Assembly: GCA_022749755.1 (NCBI GenBank)
Contig: CM040449.1
Location: forward strand, 3,429,157-3,493,156
DNA from: Azadirachta indica
Taxonomy: Eukaryota; Streptophyta; Magnoliopsida; Sapindales; Meliaceae
Reading direction: 5' to 3'
DNA length: 64,000 nucleotides
The notes under the pieces were generated by a model, which worked only from the letters and a program-made list of their open reading frames with translations, did not search any database and was not told the DNA's origin. Of this stretch, positions 1 through 9,494 are shown piece after piece (within the stretch, counting starts at the first letter, position 1; the number at the start of each line of letters is the position of its first letter). Made by a program: the position numbers and the translations under genes.

Positions 1-67
1 CTGTTTTCTCTCGATCTTTTAGTTGATTTACTTCAAATTGTGGATAATTTTCCAAGTTTCGGTGTAG

Positions 68-1406
68 GCCAAGCGAGAAAATACTCAACTATGCTTCCCC
101 TGCAGTGGCTCTGGTGCTCGTAAGTAACTCTTCAGTCTTCTCCTGTTAATATAAGCACCATCGATTTTTTTTTCCTTTTGGTGGTAGAACTCCACGATGA
201 AATTTTTTTTCGTTTTGGTGGTAGAACATCTCAATGAAACTGTTCCTACGTTAAATTAATGATTTAGCTGAAAGTTTGCTTTGATTGTTGTGCTTGAAGA
301 ACACATGAAATCTTCACCCATTGTAGATTTTGTAGGTTTATTTGGGGGAGCAAAATTGTTAATGAAAGTTCTTTGGTGAGGCAGTTTTTAGGATGTGGGT
401 TTGACGCCATATTAAGCAATTCTTATGTGTTGCAGATTATGCTTTGCTGTTGCTTCTCGGTGCATTTGTTGTTGAAATGTCTATTGATTGAAGAACTCAT
501 TGTGCCCATCCAGTTTCAGTAACATATATCTCTATAGACTTGTTCGTTCCCCGGCCATGCTCTCAGGTTCTTGCAGTGAAAGACTACAAATTTCTTGAAT
601 TGCATTTCTTTTAATTAAATTTGTCAAACGGAGCTAGGTTGAGTTACTAGTTTGTTTATAACACCTATTGTAGGGATGACCTACTTTCCTTAGTTTCTCT
701 CATAGCGAACAACTTCATTGCATATAATTATTCATTGAAATTTTTATGCATTTTAATGTATGGATTGCCTTTAAAAAAAAAAAAGGTGTGGATTCATTCC
801 ATTGCCTAATCTAGCAAATAAATCTACTGATGAAATTCTTTGTCTGGGATTATTGGATATATGTTTCTCATGTTGTGTTGAGACATGTCTTAAGGAATTC
901 CCTTGTATGGTACTTTTGGATAATATGTTCACCACCTCAAGCCTTTGGCTTCTAGAGAGATGCAGATTTTGCAAGGGAACGGGCAATATTACAGCAGAGC
1001 TTGGAGGGGGTGAAAAAGAAGTCTCAAAATGCATTAACTGTGATGGAGTTGGTTCACTGACGTGCACTACTTGTCAAGGCAGCGGCATTCAACCTCGATA
1101 TCTTGACCGCAGGTATGAGGTTCTGCATAATGTTGCTTCTCTTTCTCCTTTTACAAGCAATCAAGAATTTTCCAGAAAAGTAAATTTTATGGAGTTATGT
1201 GGAAGATAATCGAATATGGCTATCATACAGTTTTTGATATAAAATTTTTATAATTGTCTCATTATACAACCAAATTATTAAGCAATCAAATTCAAGACTT
1301 GATATTTTACATTAATGATACTGAAAGGGACAATCAAATTGTATGAAAGTATTGCTAACAGGAGTGTGCATTTTGTTTGTGCAGAGAATTCAAAGATGAT
1401 GACTGA
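68..1406 (+). CDS. LQY1: LQY1, thylakoid DnaJ-type zinc-finger protein (3' part; N-terminal exons outside window)
   Basis: Three C-terminal exons are visible: 68-119, 956-1112 and 1385-1406 (TGA 1404-1406). Joined in frame they encode four CxxCxGxG motifs (CFPCSGSG, CRFCKGTG, CINCDGVG, CTTCQGSG), a GGGEKEVSKC stretch and the ending LDRREFKDDD. In family terms this is LOW QUANTUM YIELD OF PSII 1, a small thylakoid-membrane protein with a DnaJ-like cysteine-rich domain and disulfide-isomerase activity, linked to repair of photodamaged photosystem II. The exon at 68 starts right after a TAG acceptor, since the reading frame is closed upstream. The transit peptide and membrane segment must lie left of the window. 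Intron 1 is about 836 bp and intron 2 is 272 bp. No lesion is seen in the part present. Confidence 0.88.
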
Positions 1407-1719
1407 AATTCATCAAGAAATAATGGCAATGATTGTGGATTTTCAGTGGCCACAAAAGGCTGAAATAAAGTGGAATTGAAGGAGAAGAGATGAACAAACC
1501 ATTTTTTTTTTTTTTTTGTATTTTGTTGTAATACATTATTTATTCTTCATCTTCATTATTTTGTAGTTTCAGTTTTGTTGCCCCTTGCTTCTGATGCCTT
1601 CATGTGATGTAAAATTGTAAACTGAAGTTTTCATATGAATTCCGTATCCTACTTCGCTCTTAAGAAATTTATTCTTTTTGATTAGATTCTGCTTTCCTGG
1701 TTCTTCTTTGGGTTAAGTT

Positions 1720-2838
1720 GGGAATATGTCGGATGCCCCTTCTTGTTTGGCTAATTCTCTGTTATCCCTCTATTATTTTGAAAATATCTGAAAACTCTCT
1801 CGACATTATTTCCGTTAATGAAAAAGGTTAGTTTTTTGTGCAATTACTCATTTATCCTTCTGATTGTGTTTTAAGTTTACAAAAATTGTTTAATCGCAGT
1901 CGGCCCACAATATTTTGGAACGAGAATAAGTCAAATTATTTTAATACCTCCGATAAATAAGTAAAATTACTTTAACACCCTTAATTATTTTAAATTTTCT
2001 TGGAATAGATTGGTATTACTTAAAAATATATGTACATACATAATGCCCTTCAATTTAAAATTAAAAAATTATAGTAGTAAAAAATTAAATGAAAACTTAA
2101 AATTTAATTTTTTTATTAATATTATTTTCTTTTATAAATAATAAATATAGCATGTTAATAATAATAAAATATAATTTAATATAGTATTTTCTTTTATAAG
2201 TAATACATGTAATATGTTAATAATAATAAATATAATTTAATATATTATTTTCTTTTATAAAAAATAAATATGATATGTTAATAACAATAAAATATAATTT
2301 AATATATTATTTTCTTTTTTATAAATAATAAATATGATATGTTAATAACAATAAAATATAATTTAATATATTATTTTCTTTTATAAATAAATGTAATATG
2401 TTAATAATAGTAAAATAAATGTAATATGCTATTTTCTTTTATAAATAATAAATATATTAATAAAATAATATATTATAATATATTTATAAATATTATATTT
2501 TATTACATATAAAAGAAAATATATAATATACTAAATTATATTTTATTATTATTAACATATTATATTTATTATTATAAATTATAAAAGAAAGTAATATCAG
2601 TAAAAAATTAAACTTTAAATATTTTATTAATTTTTTATTAATATGATTTTTTAATTTTAAATTGAAGCATTTAATGATCATTGTATTGTGTCTCTAACAC
2701 AAGCAATTAGGAATGAATTATTATATTATCCTCAGCCCACTAATTTTTTTACTAATAAAAATCCCCTCAATATTTTTAAAATAATAAGAGAGTAATGAAA
2801 AATTGGTCAAATAAAAAAGGGAGTATCGGGCATATTCT
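1720..2838. mobile_element. Non-autonomous Mutator-like (MULE/MITE) element with long inverted repeats
   Basis: The 9-mer GGTTAAGTT occurs at 1711-1719 and again at 2839-2847, immediately flanking a 1119-bp segment whose two ends are inverted copies of each other. The left end reads GGGAATATGTCGGATGCC and the right end, reverse-complemented, reads AGAATATGCCCGATACTC. The match continues, diverged, for well over 100 bp. A second, nearly perfect inverted pair of about 22 bp lies further in (2048-2070 against 2645-2667). Long terminal inverted repeats plus a 9-bp target duplication are the hallmark of Mutator-superfamily elements. No transposase frame is present, so the copy is non-autonomous. 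The intact duplication implies a single insertion about 310 bp downstream of the LQY1 stop. Confidence 0.82.
2124..2480 (+). repeat. AT-rich tandem array, about 62-bp unit, six copies
   Basis: The landmark ATTTTCTTTT recurs at 2124, 2186, 2247, 2309, 2373 and 2431, giving spacings of 62, 61, 62, 64 and 58. Between landmarks lie variants of an ATAAATAATAAATATGATATG stretch and a TTAATAACAATAAAATATA stretch. The array is wholly inside the Mutator-like element. Two copies in opposite orientation occur at about 2500-2600 in the other arm (AAAAGAAA at 2511 and 2583), so the array is part of the inverted-repeat structure. Confidence 0.8.
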
Positions 2839-3053
2839 GGTTAAGTTATTTGAATGGCCATCATGAGTGATGAGCAGTAGCGCCACTGCAGGTCAGGATC
2901 CGAGAGGATAGTGGGTTTTCCACAGTCCAAAATCCAGACAACAATATGGTTGAGATACACTTTCTTTGAAAGTCTCATTCAAGGGTTGTTGCTTCATAAT
3001 GGGACTTGCTTCGAGTTAATTTAGAGTTTTAAGGATTTTCCAAAAAATAAAAC

Positions 3054-3213
3054 GGAGAGAAGAAAAGAACCGAGTAAAGGATAAATTAATAAAAACAATT
3101 CTTTTGTGTACCCATTAAATCTACTGGAATAAAAGGGAGAGAAGAAAAGAACAGAGCAAAGGATAACTTAATAAACAAAAACAATTCTTTTGTGTACCCA
3201 TTAAATCTACTAG
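3054..3213 (+). repeat. 82-bp direct tandem duplication
   Basis: Two adjacent copies both begin GGAGAGAAGAAAAGAAC (at 3054 and 3136) and end with a TTTTGTGTACCCATTAAATC stretch followed by TACT. The period is 82 bp with a few substitutions and a small indel. It lies about 240 bp upstream of the DPH5 start codon. Confidence 0.8.
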
Positions 3214-3390
3214 TTTATTAAAGGACCCATGACGGCGCCAACTTATTTTTTAGAAACGATCAAAAGGTGTCTTAGATGTTGTTTTATAAAAAATCAGGGG
3301 TCTAAATGTTATTTCATTTTTATTTTCAATGAATGAGAATCATGGGGCACAAAACACATTTAGTTATTTGGTCGTTGAGGTGTATTCGTT

Positions 3391-3398
3391 TAGGGTTT
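3391..3398 (+). promoter_or_regulatory. Telo-box (TAGGGTTT) in DPH5 promoter or leader
   Basis: The 8-mer TAGGGTTT, reverse complement of AAACCCTA, sits 53 bp before the DPH5 ATG. In plants telo-boxes near transcription starts are typical of translation-machinery genes, which fits a gene modifying elongation factor 2. One short motif match is weak evidence by itself. Confidence 0.35.
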
Positions 3399-3451
3399 AA
3401 AGCGGTTGGCTTGCAAAGTGCTAGGGATTTAACAGAGACAGATAGGGAGAG

Positions 3452-5748
3452 ATGTTATTCATTATAGGTTTGGGACTGGGAGACGAAAGAGATATAACGC
3501 TAAGGGGATTGGAGGAGTGAAGAAATCCGAGAAGATTTACATTGAAGCCTACACTTCTCTTCTCTCTTTTGGTCTATCAACAGATGGCATTTCCACTCTG
3601 GTACTTTCATTCTTTACTTATTTTTATTTTTATCACTTCTTAAAATTGTCTTTTTCTTTTTTATTTTAAATTTTTTGGATTTTATTTTCTACAGGAAAAG
3701 CTGTATGGGAGACCGATTACACTTGCTGATAGAGAAATGGTAGAAGAGAAGGCTGACCAAATTCTGTCTGAAGCACGAGAGTCTGATGTGGCTTTTCTTG
3801 TCGTCGGTGACCCATTTGGGTACTCTGAATCTTCTTTCTTTTGGCTAATTACATTTTGTTAAGTGGCTTTTATTGATCATACTTCTGTGTTCTTGTTAGT
3901 TTTCCTTTTCTTTATGCTCTTAAGGTAACCTAATTGCTTGTTATGGTGTTGGAACTGGGAAATCATCATCTTTTATGGATGTTTACTGACATTTGCTAAT
4001 AATGATTAAAGGTTTTTCATTTTTGAATCATACTTACTGAATTCAAATAAGAAAAGATTGTGAGCTGAGAAGCTTTCGAAATGGCTTGTATGCGGAATCG
4101 TTCTATCTGAGTGCAGAGCTGAAATTTGAAAGGGAATTGGGATGAGATTATGATTCTTTCATTTGGTTTTGTCTCCTTGATTCATAGTTTGTAAAGTAAA
4201 TAGTTTCCTGAATTATTAAGATCTCTGTCTGCTGTAAGTTTTTCTGATTTTTTTTGTTTTCATTGTCATCACTCATATTCCTCCATTGTTCTAAAGTCTA
4301 CCATTTGGTTTGGCATACAGAGCTACAACACACACTGACCTGGTCGTCAGAGCCAAGAAATTGGATATTCAGGTGAAGGTTGTATTTAATGCATCAGTGA
4401 TGAACGCAATTGGAATTTGTGGGTTACAACTGTACCGCTATGGAGAGACAGTTTCAATTCCATTTTTTACTGAAACTTGGAGACCTGATAGCTTTTATGG
4501 GAAAATTAAAAAAAATCGTTCGCTTGGACTGCACACACTCTGCTTGTTAGGTGAGTTTACTTTCTGTGTAGATTGAGTCTTTAGTTTGTTAAGTATGGAA
4601 ACTGTACTTCAGCCTACAGCTTACAACATCGTAGAATTGTGGTGAAATATATGAACTAGTTTTGCTAACCAGGAAGCAACTGTACATGTTCCTAAAATTC
4701 ATGTGAACCTTACTCATACATTACACACTCTCGCATAGGGCAGTGCTATAGTTTCATCCTCAGTCTTCTTAAGAAACTTCCAGAGTCACAGAAACTTTTG
4801 AATCCGTTAAGCTTATTATTTCTTTTCCATCACATTGTTGTCACTACAGATATACGAGTTAAGGAACCTACATTGGAATCTTTGTGCAGGTCAGTATTGA
4901 ATCAATATGGTATTATTTTACACATTTCCTATCTATGCTTAAATTCTGCATTTCTAGTGTTGCATGCACTAATTACTTTTCCTGTTTTACCCATTGAATT
5001 TTTTCAGAGGAAGGAAGCAATACGAACCCCCAAGATATATGAAAATCAACACTGCTATTGAGCAGCTTTTGGAGGTTGAAGAACTGCAGGGAGAATCTGG
5101 TGAGTCTCGTGAGTTAAAAACAATCTTCGGGCCTCCCATCTTGTCAAGATTGTTTTTGAAATGGCCAAAACTTAGTTGCCTGCATTAGTTTCAGACTTTA
5201 GTCAAATAACTTTACATGATGATGCTAACAAGAGTGATAGGAATAGGATACAGAGTTTATCTTTTTGATCTGATAATTTCATGCAATTTTATCTTTACTG
5301 TCAAAACCATGTCTGATAAGGCAGATTTTAGTGTCAGTTTCAACTGTATTCATGCTGGGGCCCCATGTGGACCTTAGATTCACTTCGGGTATGCCAAGAA
5401 TATAATCAATCAGGACTGCCTTCTACTTTCCCAGTGCCAACATGCCAGGTTCCATTGTTTTTGTATCTCAATATGAACCATTGGTACTAACTGTGAAATT
5501 TTGGTATCTTGTTGCATCTCCTTGAAGTATACAACAAAGATACTCACTGTGTGGGGTTTGCTCGGCTTGGTAGTGAGGACCAGATGATAGTAGCCGGTAC
5601 GATGAGGCAACTGCTGACAGTTGATTTTGGAGCTCCTTTGCATTGCTTAGTTATAGTAGGGGAGACCCATCCAGTGGAAGAAGAAATGCTGGATTTTTAC
5701 AAGCTTACAGATGGTGTTCCTAGACAAAATGATAGTGAGACTGCATAA
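3452..5748 (+). pseudogene. DPH5: DPH5 (diphthine methyl ester synthase) gene with a one-base frameshift in exon 1
   Basis: Six exons are recognisable: 3452-3600, 3695-3819, 4321-4550, 4850-4889, 5008-5099 and 5528-5748. DPH5 is an S-adenosylmethionine-dependent methyltransferase of the tetrapyrrole-methylase superfamily, cytosolic, that modifies a histidine of elongation factor 2 on the path to diphthamide. Family motifs are GLGLGDERDITLRG (exon 1), VVGDPFGATTHTDL (exon 2/3 junction), NASVMNAIG, and HCLVIVGETHPVEEEML near the end. After LRGLE one base is missing around 3514-3517, so the frame hits TGA at 3518-3520. From 3517 onward the family reading resumes (VKKSEKIYIEAYTS). The coding sum is 857, one short of 858 (285 residues, a usual family length). 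All splice sites and downstream exons are intact, so an assembly error or a very recent mutation fits better than an old pseudogene. The next in-frame ATG (3737) would lack the cofactor-binding N terminus. Confidence 0.85.
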
Positions 5749-6714
5749 TATTTTGAATTCGATGATGCAGATACTTCCTCAATGGGTAGGTCAATGTTTC
5801 AATCTAATTTGCTTCTAAAAAATGCTCGAGGACCAAATTTGCTCATTGTTTAATTTCAATTCGCCCTCTCTTCCGGTTGCTGGTCGTATTAGTTAGTCGC
5901 AAAAGGATGGTGCAAGATGCTTATATTAGATCACAAATCATTGTCGAGTGTCAAGAGGAACCCATTTTTATACCAACAAAAAACAATGCCAATTATTCCT
6001 TTTGTGTTTTTCTTTGAATTATTATTATTATAGTGATTGTTAAACTGCATACCTCCACCCTCCCCGTGAGATAGCAGAACGGTTTCATGTGGTAAAACAA
6101 AACTGGTAAATAGACTCCGTGACGTGGTGTTGGCAACCCGTTCCTGACGTTGAATTATCCTTCAACAAGAATATAATAAAATGGAAGAAAAGGAACTGAA
6201 TCAAATGACCATAAAGCTAAAGAAGTTTGTCGTGAAAGGAGATGTTCACTGGAAAGAAAATAACGGGCTGAAATAGATCAAAGCATTTAGACAAAAACGA
6301 AACAACTCTCACTGGAATACATTTACATGTCAGAAACTAAATTCATTGTTGTCAGCAATTAGCAATATTGAATTGGATTGCTCACTCCCTATTTGTAGCA
6401 ACCTTAGAATGTGAGATATGGCAGTCTTGACCGTTTTCCCATATTTATGCCATACAGCTCTGGAGTAATTTGTCCTACTCATGTAAAACTAAATTCTGGA
6501 TTCAGCTAAAACTAGCATTAGACATGCATTGGCATATCAAATTTTCTGCTTCTCCAAATGCACTTTTAAAAAATTTCACGGTTCCCCATGTGCACCTGTA
6601 CTATGACTGCTCAAACATTTTGCCAAGAATCCTAAAGCCATAATATGAACAAACTAGTGAAATTAAACTATACCACCGATGTTTACACTTCCAAAAAGCC
6701 AAAAAGCCCATCAC
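5749..6714. other. Convergent intergenic region between DPH5 and the LIMYB-like gene
   Basis: The 3' flanks of two convergent genes meet here. No further gene, RNA gene or clear repeat is seen. Confidence 0.6.
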
Positions 6715-7727
6715 CTAACTGGATGTGGTGAGAGTTTTCCCACACTTTCCTTGCAACCAAGTCAATCTTATTTTCTCCCCATTTAAAGAAAGAAATGTCT
6801 CCCTCAGGTTAGGGTCCTCAAAGAGGTCCAAAGCTGCAAGGTAGAGCCCATCATCTAGCGTTTCTAACTCATCCAGTGCTGCAATGCAATTAGTTATTGT
6901 AAATCTGTCATCAACCGGTGTGATTAACCCTGACCTCAATTTTGACGCTGCAATCATCTTTGATAGAGCTCCTGCCATACCTTCAAGTATTTCTTGATCT
7001 CTTCTACTTTGACCCAAAGAAGAATGTCTCTCAGATGACCGTTTCCTTTTTCTCTCGGCTATATTCTTGATCACATTTTCACACGTTGAACCATTTCCTT
7101 GCACTAATCTTGAACATGATGGATTCTCGGGATGTTGGGTTTCATCCTCAAGGCATGAAGGAATGGCCATAGTATTATTCCCAACAGATTTGTCCAGTCC
7201 TTCAAAATGACTTGACTGAGCATATTTCCCATCAGCTGATGTATCTGCGAAAATTGCACACAGCTGGTCATATATTGGGCAGTCCTTGACTTTAATTGTG
7301 TCAGTCCTAGGTTGTGCCTGCAAGAACAACCTATTAGGAATGCAGAAAACAACCATGAAAAAGAAAACGGAAATCATGTTCCAGAACTAAAGAAACTTAC
7401 TGCAATGTCTTCCCACAAGTCAAATCCAATGCAACAAGAATCCTCAATAGTAAAATCATTTTGATTATAAGCAGACTTCAGATTGTTGAAGCGGGTCCGC
7501 AGAACATCCAGATGCTTTCTCAGTTGATTGTTATTGAAGTTGAGATCTGTTTGCTTGTTGAACTCATCTCGAATATGATTCCATGTTTTTTTATCAAAAA
7601 CATTGTTTGGTCTGTTTCCCAGTTGAATCTGCTTGACTACCAGGTCTGCAAAAATCCTATCTAATGATGCCGTCCACCTTGTTCTAGAACGTTCTTGCTT
7701 GGGTTGTTGAGTGGCTTCACTATCCAT
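6715..7727 (-). CDS. L10-interacting MYB-domain (LIMYB)-like protein, Myb/SANT-like DNA-binding
   Basis: Two coding exons, 7727-7401 and 7317-6715, are joined at IAAQPRT and give 309 residues. Residues about 12-109 form a Myb/SANT-like domain of the plant LIMYB/transposase-derived type, with the tryptophan and spacing signature RTRWTASLDRIFADL, then NVFDKKTWNHIRDEFN, LRKHLDVLRTRFNNLK and GFDLWEDI. A linker follows with a basic stretch (ERKRKRSSER) and a conserved C-terminal helical domain (AIAALDELETL-like, then LFEDPNLRETFLSL). Relatives bind DNA or ribosomal protein L10 in the nucleus. The family also contains domesticated Harbinger-type proteins, so the precise role is unknown. The ATG at 7727 is the first in its exon. 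Two leader exons lie upstream (about 8062-8091 and from 8503). An in-frame ATG at 8070-8068 could add five residues. Confidence 0.78.
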
Positions 7728-8061
7728 CCACAACTAAATAATATGCATTAAAAAAAAATCAAGAAAACACCAGTCAACATGATCATCTTAATACATCTTG
7801 CTAAAAAACCGACCACTCTGTCAATCACACTTGCAATTTAAGGAATTTGGCAGGAAGTTATCAAAATAGCCTAGCTTAAAACATTCCCTAAGATTTGAAG
7901 AAATTACAAGTTCAATAACAAGAAAATAATATGTGGCTAACATGTATGTTAATTCAATGGGGAAACAAAATTTATGAAAGCTTAGATATCAAAATATAAC
8001 AAACGCACGTGAAAGTTTATTATTACCTTAAGTTAATTTTCGACCCAAATCATTTCCTTAC

Positions 8062-8570
8062 TGGGTGCATGTGGCTATCAATTGTGCTCCTCTGCAACTG
8101 CAAATAACAGCAACAATTTCACTATATATCAAATGTGACAACTAACCAACACGAAAAAAATTAACCTGGATATTTGAGCAAATAATGAGTACAGATTGAT
8201 AAACTATCCAAACCGAATAACACACTCTCGATATGCGTGAAATCCTTCGCTAAATTCAGAATTCTTAGCTGCGAAAATAAACGGAATAAGTATACCCAAC
8301 CGCTCACCCACTTTAAAACCCTAATGCGGAAAAAAAAAAAAAAGAAAATACTTAATTTGATTTCAGTACAGATGCGAAAAAAGTATTTGACGCCTAATCT
8401 CCCACGGAGAAGATAAATATGATAGTTTCCAATAAAAGAAAAGAGTATGATTACACAATAATGTCGATAATTGTCTAAGTGCGGCGATGGAGGTTCATTC
8501 ACCTGATCGGAGAGTTGATCAGGAAACCGGATAACGGCTGACACCGCCTTCCAGTTCCGTCTTCAATAAA
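8062..8570 (-). other. Leader exons and intron of the LIMYB-like gene
   Basis: On the minus strand a probable first leader exon ends at 8503 (CAG followed by gtgaat). A short second exon spans 8091-8062, between a TTGCAG acceptor and a gtaagg donor. A TTTAG acceptor at 7735-7734 opens the ATG exon. The 30-bp exon contains ATG CAC CCA, which reads in frame through the splice into the main frame. The transcription start is not determined; the 8570 border is a guess. Confidence 0.4.
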
Positions 8571-9494
8571 ATAAAATTTTAATAATTATAATAATGTTTC
8601 AATCTTGCATTTATAATTTTAGGCTTACCCGATAATCGTTATTGCGCAACTTAAATGAGGGAACACGTCAGTAACGCCTTGTCAAAAACATGACAAATAT
8701 TAAGTAAATACTAAATATCTTATAAAATTAATTTTAAAATATAGCATTTTTTAACTAAAATACAGCTTAAAAATATATCTAATTTTCATATCTTTTCTAC
8801 TTTATCCTTAAAATAGGATTTATTTCAAGTATTTTATCATTAATGAAAAAAAATGATACAACTTACATGAATATATGTGGTTACAGAAAAAGATGCTCTA
8901 TCAAATCCGAATTTCTTCTATTTGTTATATCAAATGTGAAGATTAGTTTTCTAATTGCAAATTAAGGCAGCAGGTTGTTTTCATTTTCTGTTTGAAAGAG
9001 TAGCCGATTGTTTTCTCAACTGAAAAAATAACAACAAAAATGAATGGGCTTGTTCAAATGGTGGGTCTACTTTTAGTAAACATAGATTGGGTTTAAACTG
9101 AGCTCTTGATCTGAGTTGGGCCCAGCAATTGCATACAAGACAAGAGCGGTCTCACGTTTGACCCAGTCAAACGTTCAATCCTTTTGGGCGCAAATCCAGT
9201 CCGTAAAATAAGTTTTCAGTGGCATTTCCGTCAATAAGAGAAGAAAATTTCAGAAAAAACCGTTGTTTTTTCCCGCGTGAAAGCCCGTCACATTTTGGCG
9301 AAGAGCCAGCTGCCCTCGTTCCCTAATTAGACCATTTTTACGTAAATTTATAAGCCAAATGAGGCACGTTGGCCGGCACATTTCCTCGTCAAACAAAACA
9401 ACCAACGCGCTGCACTGGGTTCTGTTTCAGAACCTCAATGCATCTTAGTACCTTTTGAATCGGATTAGATTAAGAAAGACAAAATTTTGGTAAA
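8571..9494. other. Divergent promoter region, LIMYB-like gene and GH9 copy A
   Basis: AT-rich between about 8690 and 8870, then less so. It contains the W-box palindrome at 9155-9173 and three blocks shared with the promoter of GH9 copy B: CATTTCCGTCA at 9223, TCCCGCGTGA at 9271 and GCGCTGCA at 9407. No gene is seen. Confidence 0.55.
9155..9173. promoter_or_regulatory. Inverted W-box palindrome
   Basis: CGTTTGAC and GTCAAACG are perfect 8-bp inverted arms around the spacer CCA. Each arm carries the TTGAC core bound by WRKY factors. The site is about 320 bp upstream of the GH9 copy A start. Function is inferred. Confidence 0.4.

Larger units (their letters stand above)
1407..3451. other. LQY1-DPH5 intergenic region
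   Basis: This holds the LQY1 3' UTR (to roughly 1680), the 1.1-kb inverted-repeat element at 1720-2838, an 82-bp tandem duplication at 3054-3213, and the DPH5 promoter and leader. No protein-coding gene is visible. The open frame on the minus strand at 2493-2681 is low-complexity A/T translation. Confidence 0.7.

Noticed and set aside
802..1209. Continuous open frame starting in front of the LQY1 zinc-finger exon
   Set aside because: Its first half is intron and its end reads past the donor at 1113. Family similarity begins only after the acceptor at 955, and joining with 68-119 restores the motif.
2493..2681. Minus-strand open frame of 62 codons
   Set aside because: It translates A/T-rich repeat inside the Mutator-like element into Ile/Asn/Lys low complexity, with no family resemblance.
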